This document shows positions 46,704-57,295 of a DNA stretch of 64,000 nt, one piece after another. The notes under the pieces are model-generated. The model was not told the DNA's origin and searched no databases. It worked only from the letters and a program-made list of their open reading frames with translations. Both the position numbers and the translations under genes were made by a program. The stretch is from Sansalvadorimonas sp965221135 (GTDB lineage: Bacteria; Pseudomonadota; Gammaproteobacteria; Pseudomonadales; Endozoicomonadaceae): contig CBDCRZ010000100.1 in assembly GCA_965221135.1 (NCBI GenBank), positions 992,001-1,056,000 on the forward strand, written 5' to 3'. Position 1 is the first letter of the stretch, and every line of letters begins with the position of its first letter.

Positions 46704-47921
46704 TTAATTGACACCAATGACTTGCCAGCGGTCAATAAGTTGTTCAATAAAACCAGTTTTTTTACCGCGTCGCCCACAACAAACAGCCAAGTCAGAGTCC
46801 TTATTTAAAAGGGGGAGGGCGTTGACGGGTACAGACACATCTTGAATATGCTTCTCCTTGTTAGGCAATGTGTATTTGTTTTTTTCTCTCAGTGTAATGA
46901 GTGATAGTTTTTTGAGACTTAATACTGCGCTTGCATAACCACAAACTCCATTGGTACTTTCGGAGTGGGCATTAAAGGAATTTGCTGAGAACGTTTCTGA
47001 CTGAAATGTGTCTGAGGATAAATCCAATACCAGAAACTCAAAGTTCCCATTTTGACTAGTTGAACAATGCTGCATTCTTACCCACCCTATTATCGGTTGT
47101 GAGCACGCAATAAAATACATTGGAGATATTGTCCTGTCAGAAGGAAGTTCCTGGGTGATGCAGTCAGGGGTGGGTAGACTATGAATAACAGCAATAGTTG
47201 TATTCGTTGTTTTTTCAGTACAACCAGCATCAAAAACGAGCCTAAACGACGGAGTGTTAATAACTTGATTATCTGTGTCCTGCTTAATGACATACTTGTT
47301 TAGCCATCCCAGGCGCTTTAGTTCGCTTTCCGCCCCTATTGAGAAGGGCAGGGGCGCTGTATCCTGTTTGCCTTTGGCCTCCATCGAGCATTCATTTTCA
47401 GACTGAACCAGTAATTCTGTGCCTTCCGGGAATTTTCCCTGTCGTAATGGCTGGTAAAACTCAGAATCCACCCTCTGTGAGATAGTGTGATTCGGGGTGT
47501 AACGTATAACGTGGATATAATAATAGTTTAAGTTTCTAAATGTCGGTTCATCTATACCACTCAGGCGCCGCTGATAACGTAGGTGATCTTCCGTATTTAT
47601 ATAAAGTAGATGTTGTCGTAAACATTCAAGGGAATCAGCTTGATTAGCTTGTGTTCTACACTGATCGCAAATTTCCAGGAAACCATCTGGTATGGCTGAG
47701 GTGATACAGGCGCGGCAGAATATGACTTTTCCACATGGGCAAGACATGGCTTGTGCGGCAGGGTATACACATTTCCTACAAGTGAGTTCTTTATCGACAG
47801 GAACACGAAGAACGCGTCCCCTGTGAAGAATAATTTGGTTTTCCCTCTGCATTTCAGGATGTTTTAGTCTGGCATCCACAACGCCTGAGCTAGATGGTAC
47901 ATGTATGTTTGGTGATTGCAT
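46704..47921 (-). CDS. Unknown protein with RING-like zinc-binding domain
   Basis: The 405-residue product has eight cysteines at 48, 51, 61, 63, 69, 72, 85 and 88 (CRKC, SCPCGKVIFCRAC, CDQC). This is the order of a RING/U-box-type zinc domain, whose CGH.FC..C core is recognisable as CGKVIFCRAC. RING domains in eukaryotes recruit ubiquitin-conjugating enzymes; in bacteria they occur in host-directed effectors. The remaining about 300 residues match nothing I know and carry no membrane helix or signal peptide. Start ATG has GAGG 8 nt upstream. Lower GC than core genes. It is single and has its own upstream palindrome. Confidence 0.75.
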   Translation of the reverse strand: MQSPNIHVPSSSGVVDARLKHPEMQRENQIILHRGRVLRVPVDKELTCRKCVYPAAQAMSCPCGKVIFCRACITSAIPDGFLEICDQCRTQANQADSLECLRQHLLYINTEDHLRYQRRLSGIDEPTFRNLNYYYIHVIRYTPNHTISQRVDSEFYQPLRQGKFPEGTELLVQSENECSMEAKGKQDTAPLPFSIGAESELKRLGWLNKYVIKQDTDNQVINTPSFRLVFDAGCTEKTTNTTIAVIHSLPTPDCITQELPSDRTISPMYFIACSQPIIGWVRMQHCSTSQNGNFEFLVLDLSSDTFQSETFSANSFNAHSESTNGVCGYASAVLSLKKLSLITLREKNKYTLPNKEKHIQDVSVPVNALPLLNKDSDLAVCCGRRGKKTGFIEQLIDRWQVIGVN

Positions 47922-48066
47922 ATAAAGCCTCTTTCTGATGTTACCTGACTTTCCTTTGTCTTAGCCTTCAATATTTTCTTCAAATATGTGTATTAAATAC
48001 ATTGAAAATCTCATTCTGGAATATTTGACAAACAATCATACTAAACTGTTCCCTTTTGTTACCAAA

Positions 48067-48084
48067 GCTAACAATGTTGTTAGC
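48067..48084. promoter_or_regulatory. Palindrome GCTAACA-ATGT-TGTTAGC upstream of the RING-like gene
   Basis: A 7-bp perfect dyad 146 nt upstream of the RING-like gene start. The core CTAACA-N4-TGTTAG also occurs at 63629-63644 upstream of another unknown gene pair. Both copies are followed on the coding strand by a TTT-containing spacer and TAACA, so it is a candidate shared operator. The rest of 47922-48240 is AT-rich with no gene. Confidence 0.55.
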
Positions 48085-48239
48085 CTTTCTGTTTTGGAAG
48101 GATTCACTGAAGGTTAATACTTTATTGTCACCAACTCTTTAAATTTTGTGGAGGAAGATCAGCGCAGCATTTAAACAGGTAGACGTGGCTCTGTTCACAA
48201 TAAATGTGGGTTAAGCCAATGTGATGCCTCCTGATCTAA

Positions 48240-49135
48240 CAAACTCTCTTTTGAGATGATATGAGTCTTTAAAAACCGCTTCCAGCCCAGGTAACGAGAT
48301 AAATACTTCGTCGCAACTCTTTAAAGAAGCCATTGATCCAGCGTTTGAGTTCACTGTGATAAGCGTTGACCGTCTGAATATGATAAATCTTCTCTCGTAC
48401 GTATTACCCAGATGTCGTGACCAATTCTGTCAGCGTCACATTAAGTTGCTCCGCCAGCTCTTCATGGGATATATGAGCATCCGTGCATAAGGCACTACCC
48501 GATAAAATGCGTCCGTCCAATTGGGCAAAAATCTCGTCGTTACTGACATGCTCAAGAACTGCGTCCATCACGTGCTGCTGGCGATCACAGACCACCATAA
48601 CAGGGATCCTTTTTATGGTTTTTCGCTTTTCCCCGGAGGCCTCTGCTGGCTTTACCTTTCTCCTGGAACGACCGCCACTTTTGCGGGCCTCTTTTCCCAG
48701 CCCGCTGCCCTTTGCGGGATTCCCGAAAAAAGGTTTCATCCACTTCCGAGATGCCGGATAGCGGGCCTGTTGTATCGGCTTCAATGACGGCCATCAGGCG
48801 GTGGCGAAGGTAAAACGATGTTTTCAGCGAGACGTCACATTCAGCAGCCGCTGGCCGTAAAGTGCTTCCGCCATCCATGCAGGCAAGATAAGCATCCAGC
48901 TTCTCGCGAATACGAACATGCGCCAACGGTGTACCACTCAAAGCATTGCAGGTACGTCTGCATTTATTGCACCGATAACGTTGATGGGCAGCGTTCTGAC
49001 CCCAGCGCGTCATGGACTCACAAGAGCAATGAGGGCAACACGGGTGCTGATCGAAATAATATTTGAGACGTTCGAGAAGACGTCTACTGCATGTCGTTTC
49101 TGGAGTCCTGGCATGGCGGCATGGTTCTGTGCAAG
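48240..49135 (-). pseudogene. IS1595-family transposase remnant, copy 1
   Basis: The zinc-ribbon N-terminus (CCPHCSCESMTRWG...YRCNKCRRTCNALSGTPL), a helix-turn-helix part and the start of the DDE domain (GISEVDETFF) are in one frame to about 48600. The rest (VVCDRQQHVMDAVLEH...LNVTLTELVTTSG) is in another frame, followed by a stop and a further fragment (YHIQTVNAYHSELKRWINGF). At least three lesions make it inactive. It is about 85% similar to copy 2 at 58.5 kb. Confidence 0.85.
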
Positions 49136-49267
49136 CAGGTAAGCTGCTCTGGAGACAATGTGTTAAGGAATTCTTGAAACTGTATGTGCTTCATGACGCT
49201 GGTTCCATTTACACAGACAGAAACCTGCGCCTGAAATTGTAGTTCATGCTGCCAATATTTATCCTGA

Positions 49268-50078
49268 TTACCACTGTTCCTCAGCCAGCTTAAGAAGCCT
49301 TTCTGGCATAGGGCACGTCCGTGCCGCCATGTAACCGAGCCTTGATATCATTGCTTTCATATCAAATCGTCTATTAAACCGGTAACAGAACTCGGCAAGG
49401 TAACGAGGTAAGTGTTTGGGGTTAATACTGTGATAACTCCCTCTAAGAGAATTTTTCACGTTCCCTATCATGGTGTTTACCCACGTAAACTCTTCTTTTT
49501 CAACTGACTTATGACCTCCACCTGTTACGATGGCCCTATGCTGGTTTCCTGCGTCTGCAATACCTGTAAAAGCCTTTAATCCGTCGCTTACAACGCAGGA
49601 GCCGCAGCTCAAATGTTTGCACGCCCAGAGTTCCAGCTCTTTTTTACGGAAACTGGTAACCATGCTGAGTCGCATATACAGAGGGTGCCCATCTTCATTG
49701 GTTTGAACAGCGGCAACAAAGGGGTGTTTGTTTTCAGAGCCCAGGCCTGGATAATATTTTTATCGAACGGTTCTGGCGCTCTGTGAAATATGAATGACTT
49801 TACATGCACGAGTTCAAAACAGTGCTGGAACTTTATGCGGGACTGGAAGAATAGTTTCAGTTCTACAATACGGATCGACGACACCAGTCGCTGAACTGCC
49901 AGACACCTCAAGCAATACATTTTTCTTGAGCTTGGGAACCACTGTCGGAACATAACTTAATAAAGCGGTTTCGTTGTCTGGACAGAACTGATCGCGGCAT
50001 CCACTTTCGTCACCATAGAGTTTAATCAACTCAATACCCGCTTATGCCTTTCTGCCACTGAATCATGTTCTTAGCCAT
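49268..50078 (-). pseudogene. ISXO2-like (IS1595 family) transposase remnant
   Basis: A second, different IS1595-family element. The start MAKNMIQWQKGIS (ATG at 50078) is the family N-terminus. The frame then shifts to IELIKLYGDESGCRDQF and decays. The C-terminal half is intact from about 49735 (HPFVAAVQTNEDGHPLYM) through GGHKSVEKEEFTWVNTMIGN and PRYLAEFCYRFNRRF to the stop at 49268. Several frameshifts show it is dead. Confidence 0.8.
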
Positions 50079-50238
50079 GACCGGACACCCACTATCATGA
50101 CACGTGTCGATAGATTGAACTAGCTTTTTATCTCGCTGTATTTCTGGCTGAGGTTGGGTGGTAATCAGGAAAGATGTGAACTACTTTTTACCTGCTTATT
50201 TCTCTGATGCAGAAACAGCACAGAACTGGGAGATTAAA

Positions 50239-52951
50239 ATGCCAAAACCACAGGCTCATATTGGCGTCGCCTGTCTTTTTTCTATTTGTTCCGGATTATA
50301 TTCTGATCTCAGCACCGCCGGTTTCAATAACACGGCGAATAGAGGAGCAACCAATTTAACAGCAATGATTGCCCTCACAAATGCCACAGGCAATGGTTCC
50401 GCTACGGGAGCCAAAGGCGGTTACGCGCAGATCAATGGTACGCACGCAGCCACTTCCTCAAAAAACATATCAGGTAGAGGCATTCCCGACACAAGAAAAC
50501 CGCGCCAAAAAACTCTTTCCCTGCTCAACCCCGGTCACCCATCGGGCCCCGGCAACAGTTCATCCTCGCGGGGAAAACACAGAAGGGAATCATCGTCGTA
50601 TAAATCGGCCTCCCGTTCCAGGCGCCAGGCTGGTGAGCCGGTCCCCCTGAGCAGCTCCCAGAATTTCACCAGTCCTCCATTTGACTGCAGCCGGGACTAC
50701 AAACAGACAGCCACGATCGACTTTTCCCAGAGTACACCCTCAGCTTCTCCATTATGTAACGTTTCACACCCCTTCACCGGCGAGTATGCCAGTGGCGCTT
50801 TCGGGCTGGAAAACCTGACTATCAGCAAACAGGGAAAAGCCAGCGTTTTTGGAAGGCTCAGGGGCGCAGATGTCCAGGTCAACCTGTTTAATGTCACCCT
50901 TTAGAGCTCTGGCTCTAGTGGGGCGGTGGCATCGCACGTAGTCGATGAGTGCAGCCATGTATCAATGAGCGGAGGGCAGATCACCATCGATAATTCCGGT
51001 GGTGCCAGTCATGTTGGGGGAGTGGTTGGGGGGGGGTTATAACCCCAGCCTCGTGAGCCAGAGCAAGAGCAGTGTCACCGTCCATAACTCAGCTAATCCT
51101 TTACGTAGTGCTGTTGGAGGAGGAGTTGGGTTTGGCGGCGGCCGATCAACCCTGCTCCAATCGGAGAGTGACATCAGCGTCACCACCAGCACTGGCCCTA
51201 ACAACCATATCTCCAATTGGTGCACTGGGGCGGGAGCGGGATGCAGCAACAGATTCTCCCTGAGCCAGACGGATGTCAATGCTAAAGTGAGTGCCTCAGG
51301 TGCTTTTGGGTCTGCTGGCATAGGTGTTGGAGAGGGTTTCCAAACAAGCGTGACCCAGAAAGGCGTTAATGGTAGCGTCAAAACCACTGGGTGGGTGGCG
51401 CATGCAGGAGGAGGCTTTGGATCGGCTATAGGATGGGACAACAGCCTGAGCCAAACAGCGGTCAACTTTGAGATAGGCCGCGCCAGCAGCGGATATGGCT
51501 CCGCTTTTGGATATTTGGGGGCGGCCAGCCGTATTGATATCAGGCTGTGGCTCTATTCCGGTGATGCCCGGGGGATTCCTGTATGTGGTGCAATAGATGG
51601 GTACGCCTGGATCTCTGGTTTTGCGGACACAGCCGCTTATAACGCCGATGCCACCACCTGCCTGGGCACTGCGGGTGGTTTCCAGATACTGAACAGCACC
51701 GGAGGGGATGACTGGCGCACCATACACGAGACACTGTGCAAACCTGACGTGAAGCGGGACACAAGCTGTCACTCCCCCCATGAGCAGCTGCTGACCATGG
51801 CCTCCGGCGGTGAAGACTCGGTGTACCTTGTCAGCGAACAGCGCTATCCCTACCGAAAAACCAGTGACAACCTGGGACTTGTGCGCATTGTACGTCTGCA
51901 GCGTGAGGGAAATGGCTCAGGCAATAGTACAACCCTGGTACACGACAATACATTCGGGGAGCATGGCTCTGTACTGCTCAATGCATCAACAAACCAAGAG
52001 AACCGCACCCTGCTGCGGGGGCTGCCGGTCTCTCAGCGAGTGAGTGACACCCACCTGACCAGCCTCTACGCACTCCCTCCCTCATTCACTAACACCTCTT
52101 CAAACGCCAGCTCTTCGAAAAACACTGTACAAACAGGGGTGGCCCTGGTGCGCTTCCCCCTGACAGAAGGGAACACTGTTGAGATAGAGACCTACCCTCA
52201 ACTGCCCGGACGCCCGTACTTTCTGGAACAGAATGAAACCAGCGAGAGAGTCTGGATGTGGGAGCAAACATCCGGCCAGAACCCGGTGAACAGGCTGACC
52301 CGGAACCAGCTCATAGACGGTAGCTTCATTGAAGAGCAGATCTTTGATCTGAACATGACAGAATTTCCTGACCACAAGATTATTGCTGTCAATAAAGATA
52401 ATGAATATGTGTACGTCGCACGCCGGAACGACTCTGATCTCACGCTTGAAGGCTACGAACTGACCACTGGTGAACTGGATAACTGGGAGAAATCAGTGAA
52501 CCTGCTTTCTGGTACAGAAGACGGCCAGTATGCACTCTCTATCAGTACGCACCAGGTAAACAGCGGCTATTCACAGAAACGGTTCGATTTTTATCCTCTG
52601 GAAACAGCCTTGGTGCCGGGCAGTGATAACGCAACCGGGCTGCGGGTGCTTGTTCCGGAATACGGCGGTGAGGCAGAGCTGACATTCTTTACCCCAGAGC
52701 GCATTGTGGCCGACAGGTTTGCCACGCCTGACCCCAGTACCATTATTGGCGGGGCAGTCGCCGGCGGCGTTGCTTTAACGGGCGCAGTGGCTGGCACCAT
52801 CGCTGGCGCCGCATACAAGTGCAAAGATAAGATGAAAAAGAGAGAACGAAAGAAAAGGGAGGCACTCAACGCCCGTTACCGGAAGCGCCCTGGCTGGAAA
52901 AAAGACCAGGAGGCTGCCCAGCAGGAAAAATTCGAAATGCAGCAGGGGTAA
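50239..52951 (+). pseudogene. Large surface protein gene split by an amber codon and a G9 frameshift
   Basis: The ATG at 50239 has GGGAG 7 nt upstream and begins a signal-peptide-like MPKPQAHIGVACLFSICSG. The frame meets TAG at 50902, continues in the same frame for about 44 codons (SSGSSGAVASHVVDE...), then needs a -1 shift at a run of nine G (51028-51036). There it joins a 639-codon frame. That frame has glycine-rich repeats of the SQS.S.VTV type, a beta-rich region, a membrane helix (IIGGAVAGGVALTGAVAGTIAG) and a basic tail. Deleting one G restores the second junction. It may be decayed or phase-variable. Function unknown. Confidence 0.7.
51028..51036 (+). repeat. G9 homopolymer tract at a frame junction
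   Basis: Nine consecutive G at exactly the point where the upstream and downstream open frames of the surface protein gene are out of register by one. With eight G the frames join. Confidence 0.8.
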
Positions 52952-53160
52952 AAGATAAGGCTCTTTATGGATTGCGGGGAGTTAGCTCAACAGCAAGGCA
53001 AGAAGCCCGGATATTGCGGCTTCCCCCCGCGTGGACGTAGCCGAAGGATAAAGAGGGCGGAGTCATTTTAGAACGAAAGCCCTAAAATATCTCAACACCC
53101 TTCTCTCACTCCATCGTGTTCCTGATCGGCTAAACAATTCATTAATAGTTTTACAGCCAT

Positions 53161-53197
53161 AAAAATATCCCCCAGAGCTATGGCTTGGGGGATTTTG
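53161..53197. terminator. Bidirectional terminator before ybbP end
   Basis: ATCCCCCA (53167-53174) pairs with TGGGGGAT (53186-53193). A and T runs outside suit both the surface gene (plus) and ybbP (minus). Confidence 0.75.
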
Positions 53198-53199
53198 CT

Positions 53200-53256
53200 G
53201 TTATCCACAGTTACAGTGATCAACCTTCGGGATTAGCTGTGGATAACTTATCCACC
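53200..53256. promoter_or_regulatory. Cluster of DnaA-box sequences
   Basis: TTATCCACA (53201-53209) and its inverse TGTGGATAA (53238-53246) are perfect DnaA boxes. TTATCCACC (53248-53256) differs at one base. The first two form an 11-bp perfect inverted repeat (GTTATCCACAG/CTGTGGATAAC). Nothing else is coded here; the rest of 52952-53313 has no gene. Confidence 0.6.
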
Positions 53257-53313
53257 CGTTAAAGAATCAACATTTTTTAAAGCTGTCTGTTTTTTGACCA
53301 AATACAAAATTAG

Positions 53314-55803
53314 TCATACTGCTTTCAAAATATTTGAAGGTTGTTGTCGTATGGTTTTTCGCACACCCAACCAGCCACTGAAGCCTATGATCACTGCTCC
53401 CAAAAGAGGCAATACGGCCCACAACCACCATACCGGTTGCCATTCCAGCTGGAAAACTCGAGTGTTTAACCAGTACACACAAAGCTCAGTTCCACCTGCA
53501 GCAATTAACCCGGAGAGTGCACCGAAGAGTACAAACTCTCCGGCCTGCATCACCATCAGCTGACGACGACTGCCGCCCAATGAGCGTATCAGTGCGCCTT
53601 CCCGCAAACGCAGGTCGATACTGGCTTCAATGACTGATGCCATCACCAAAAAACCAGCCAACAGCAGTGCGCCAAGCATGGCTTCTACTGCCACGACTGA
53701 TTGCGACAACATCCTGCGTACCTGCCCCATCACCGCATCAAGGTCCAACAGCGTGAGTGTTGGGAAACGTGTAATCAAACCATTGAGTTCGGCTTTGCGG
53801 TCACTCTCCAGATAGAAGCTGTTCAACCAGGTGGCTGGCAAACTCTCCAACGCCTTCTCAGGGAACACCATATAGAAGTTGGGCTGGAAAGATTCCCACT
53901 GCACTGCTCGAATACTGGTCACCTTTTCAGTGACCGAACGGCCTGAAACCAGGAAGGTCAAACTATCCCCAACAGTTATCCCCAACCTGTTGGCAAGTTG
54001 CTGCTCTATGGATAATCCATGCTCCGCATCCCGCTGCCACCATTGCCCTTGCACCAGCGTATTGCTGCCTGGAAGAGTGTCAGACCAGGTCAGGTTTAGC
54101 TCCCGGTGTACGGCATGATCCTGACGACGATCTTTGGAGACAGCCTGTCGTACATCTTCACCATTGATTTCTACCAGACGTCCACGCACCACCGGGTACA
54201 ACTGGCTGGTATCAATCTGGCTCTCATCCAGAAAGCTCTGATACTCCGGCACATCATTGGGCTGAATATTAATGGCGAAATAGTTGGGTGCATCTTCCGG
54301 CAGGCTCTGCTGCCAGCGAGAGAGGAGGTCTGTGCGCAACACCAGCACAATCGCCATCGCCATAAAGGTCAGGGAGAAAGCCATCAACTGAGCAGACGAG
54401 TGACCTCGTTCCTGAATAATACGCTTCAGGCCCAGACGCCAGTGCAGAGGTAGCGGCCGTTCAAGGGTTCGCTTCTCTACTAACACCAAAAGCAACTGAA
54501 TACCCAGAGAGACAGTCACCAGCACCAATGCAGCCCCGGCCACCAGCCCGACTGTCATCAGCAGCTCGCCAGTGTAATACCAGAGCAACAGCATCATACT
54601 GACCAGTGAAAAGCCGTACACCAGCCAGGATGATGCCGGTGCGGGAGACAATTCACGGCGCAACACTCGCAGAGGTGAAACCTGCTGCAATCTCAACAGC
54701 GGTGCCAGACCAAAGCCCAGCAGTGTGACCAAGCCGGTTACGCCACCAACAAGGTAAGGAACAACGCCCGCCTGTGGCAACCACGCAGGAAGTATCCCTT
54801 TCAGCAACAACACCAGCCCAGACTGCAACAACCAGCCCAATGCAACTCCGGGAAGAGTGACCAGCAGCGCCACCAGTATCAATTCACCAATCAACAGGTT
54901 CACCACCATACGACGACTGCCTCCCAGGCAACGCATAATGGCCGAAGTATCAAACCGGCGTTCAGCAAAGCGCCTACTGGACATAGCCACCGCCACACCG
55001 GCCAACAAAATCACCGCCATACTGGCCAGTCCAAGAAACTGCTTCAGACGTACGACGGAATTGCGCAGGTCTCGACGACTGTTATCCGCAGACACCAGCT
55101 CTTCACCTGTTTGAAGTTGATCACTGGCCCAGCTTTCGAAGCGTTGAAGGTCACGGGGAGGACCTGCCAGCAGGGTTTTCCAGCTGACCCGGCTGCCAGG
55201 CTGAACCACTTCAGTGGCGGCCACATCGGCCATATTGAACATTAACCGCGGGGAGAGACTGTAGAAGTCACCGCCCCGGTCAGTCTCCAGCGTAATAGCC
55301 TGAGTCACCTTGAGCTCTTTGGCACCCAGGGTGACGGTATCACCAATATTCAAACCGAGAAGCGCAAACAGGCGGGGTTCCAGCCAGGCTTCACCGGGCA
55401 GCGGGCCTGTTTTAGCTACGGCATCTTCTCCGAAAGGTTCGGGGGCCGAGCGCATGGAGCCGCGCAATGGATAGTTAGACTCCACCGCTTTTGCCGACAC
55501 CAGCTGCATCTCTTCACCGGCCAACACCACCGAGGGAAACTCCAGTACTTTGGAGACTTCAAGATTCTCCTTAATAGCCTGAGCGGAAAGTGCCGGCATT
55601 GAAGGCTCAGAACCGCGCACCATCATATCGGCACCCAGCACTTCAGCGACCTGTCGTCCAAGAGCCAGCTGCAGACGTTCGCTAAACAGTGAGATGGCCG
55701 TGCTGACCGATACCGCCATTAGCAGTGAGAGCACCAGCAGTCGCAATTCACCAGCTCGCCAGTCCCGGGCCATAAAACGCCATGACAGTGACACTCCCTT
55801 CAT
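53314..55803 (-). CDS. ybbP: ABC transporter permease, YbbP/FtsX-like
   Basis: The 829-residue inner-membrane protein has ten predicted helices in the arrangement of MacB/FtsX-like permeases: one at about 20-40, a large periplasmic domain, then three plus two plus more helices and a final FtsX domain (LRLREGALIRSLGGSRRQL). It overlaps ybbA by 4 nt. The YbbAP pair next to tesA is conserved in gammaproteobacteria. Substrate not established. Confidence 0.92.
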   Translation of the reverse strand: MKGVSLSWRFMARDWRAGELRLLVLSLLMAVSVSTAISLFSERLQLALGRQVAEVLGADMMVRGSEPSMPALSAQAIKENLEVSKVLEFPSVVLAGEEMQLVSAKAVESNYPLRGSMRSAPEPFGEDAVAKTGPLPGEAWLEPRLFALLGLNIGDTVTLGAKELKVTQAITLETDRGGDFYSLSPRLMFNMADVAATEVVQPGSRVSWKTLLAGPPRDLQRFESWASDQLQTGEELVSADNSRRDLRNSVVRLKQFLGLASMAVILLAGVAVAMSSRRFAERRFDTSAIMRCLGGSRRMVVNLLIGELILVALLVTLPGVALGWLLQSGLVLLLKGILPAWLPQAGVVPYLVGGVTGLVTLLGFGLAPLLRLQQVSPLRVLRRELSPAPASSWLVYGFSLVSMMLLLWYYTGELLMTVGLVAGAALVLVTVSLGIQLLLVLVEKRTLERPLPLHWRLGLKRIIQERGHSSAQLMAFSLTFMAMAIVLVLRTDLLSRWQQSLPEDAPNYFAINIQPNDVPEYQSFLDESQIDTSQLYPVVRGRLVEINGEDVRQAVSKDRRQDHAVHRELNLTWSDTLPGSNTLVQGQWWQRDAEHGLSIEQQLANRLGITVGDSLTFLVSGRSVTEKVTSIRAVQWESFQPNFYMVFPEKALESLPATWLNSFYLESDRKAELNGLITRFPTLTLLDLDAVMGQVRRMLSQSVVAVEAMLGALLLAGFLVMASVIEASIDLRLREGALIRSLGGSRRQLMVMQAGEFVLFGALSGLIAAGGTELCVYWLNTRVFQLEWQPVWWLWAVLPLLGAVIIGFSGWLGVRKTIRQQPSNILKAV

Positions 55804-56519
55804 GAACCGGCTCCTTCATGCTCAAGCCCTTCATGTAAGGCTCCGTCATGCAGATGCAATATACGCTCACAGCGGCGTGCCAGAGAGAGGTCATGGGTCA
55901 CAAGAACCAGCGTCGTATGGCGTTCCCGGTTTACCTGAAACAACAGGTCGATAATGGTTTCGCCGGTCTTCTCATCAAGATTGCCTGTAGGTTCATCGGC
56001 AAACAGAATATCCGGCTCACCGGCAAAAGCGCGGGCAATAGCGACACGCTGCTGCTCACCACCAGACAGCTGCCGTGGGTAATGCTCAAGACGGTGGCCC
56101 AGCCCTACTCTTTCCAGAAGATTCTTTGCCCGATGAATAATCTCTTTGGTGCTGAAAGACTTATCCACAGACAACTCCAGCGGCAGCATCACATTTTCCA
56201 ACGCTGTCAGCGTAGGTAGCAGCTGGAAGGACTGGAACACAAAACCGGTATGGGAACCTCGCACCCGTGCCCGTGCATCTTCATCCAGCGCATCGATGCG
56301 GGTACCTGCCAGTGACACTTCACCATCACTGGGCAGATCCAGCCCCGCAAGAATTCCAAGCAGGGTCGATTTGCCCGAACCCGAGGTGCCCACGATCGCC
56401 ACCGACTCTCCCCTCTTGATCTCCATATCAAGCCCAGACAAGATAGTCAGAGCTCCGCTCCGTGCCTGCACTGTTTTCGATAAGTCTCTGGCGCTGACGG
56501 CCGCTTTATTATCCTGCAT
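55800..56519 (-). CDS. ybbA: ABC transporter ATP-binding protein YbbA
   Basis: LolD/MacB-type ATPase of 239 residues with Walker A GTSGSGKST, Q-loop FVFQSFQLLPTLTALENV, signature LSGGEQQRVAIARA, Walker B ILFADEPTGNLD and the switch His in LVLVTHD. It works with YbbP. Its start is back to back with tesA. Confidence 0.95.
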   Translation of the reverse strand: MQDNKAAVSARDLSKTVQARSGALTILSGLDMEIKRGESVAIVGTSGSGKSTLLGILAGLDLPSDGEVSLAGTRIDALDEDARARVRGSHTGFVFQSFQLLPTLTALENVMLPLELSVDKSFSTKEIIHRAKNLLERVGLGHRLEHYPRQLSGGEQQRVAIARAFAGEPDILFADEPTGNLDEKTGETIIDLLFQVNRERHTTLVLVTHDLSLARRCERILHLHDGALHEGLEHEGAGS

Positions 56520-56540
56520 ATGACTTCCGGGGGATGTTTA

Positions 56541-57215
56541 ATGATTCGTGTTCTTTCTCTAGTTCGGGCTACAGCCAGATCTGTCCTGCTTCGAACCTAT
56601 CTATTGGCTGTTTTTGGCGCGCTGAGCCTTATGTCGCTCAATGCAGCAGCCACAGAAAGAACACTGTTAATTTATGGTGACAGCCTCAGTGCAGCCTATG
56701 GAATTGCACTGGATAAAGGCTGGGTGTCTCTGCTAACAACCAAATTACGGGACAGCCACCCCGACTGGCAAGTGGTCAATGTGAGTATTAGTGGAGAAAC
56801 CACATCAGGCGGCGTAAGTCGTTTGCCAGAAGTGCTGAAAGATTACGCACCAGATGTCGTTTTTTTAGAGTTAGGCGCCAATGATGGATTGCGGGGCACA
56901 CAGCTCAAGTCAATTAAAAGCAACCTGAAAACCATGATCTCTCAAATCAAGAAAGCACGAGCCAGGCCAGTGTTGGCGGAGATGCGCATCCCACCCAACT
57001 ACGGCCCTTTCTACACCAAGGGTTTTAATAAGATTTTCCATGATCTGGGAAAGAGCACAGACACGCCCGTAGTACCTTTTATGCTGGAGGGTGTCGCCGG
57101 TCAGCCTGGGCTGAACCTGCCTGACGGTATTCACCCCAAAGCTGTCGCCCAGCCAAGAGTGCTGGAGAATATCTGGCCGACACTTAAACCGGCACTAAAA
57201 GAAGTACTCAAGTAG
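56541..57215 (+). CDS. tesA: Periplasmic acyl-CoA thioesterase I / lysophospholipase L1
   Basis: SGNH hydrolase with signal peptide (about 1-37) and Ser48 in GDSLSAAYG, Gly in SISGETTSGG, Asn in GANDG, and the Asp-His pair in DGIHP. The ATG at 56541 has a GGGGGA site; an in-frame ATG at 56520 would abut the ybbA start. Either choice leaves almost no space for separate promoters, so these must lie in the opposite coding sequences. Confidence 0.95.
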   Translation: MIRVLSLVRATARSVLLRTYLLAVFGALSLMSLNAAATERTLLIYGDSLSAAYGIALDKGWVSLLTTKLRDSHPDWQVVNVSISGETTSGGVSRLPEVLKDYAPDVVFLELGANDGLRGTQLKSIKSNLKTMISQIKKARARPVLAEMRIPPNYGPFYTKGFNKIFHDLGKSTDTPVVPFMLEGVAGQPGLNLPDGIHPKAVAQPRVLENIWPTLKPALKEVLK

Positions 57216-57295
57216 AAAACTCAGGATTAGACGTTCGGAGAGGGGGTAGAACACTTTCGGAGCATACCCCCAGAAACCTCATCAATTCCCGCTCA

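Noticed and set aside
46578..46808. 76-codon plus-strand frame
   Set aside because: Antisense to the end of the RING-like gene, no ribosome site, no motif.
52974..53030. tRNA-like start GGGGAGTTAGCTCAA followed by a GC-rich hairpin
   Set aside because: No anticodon or T arms can be drawn; it is more likely a folded 3' end of the surface-protein transcript.
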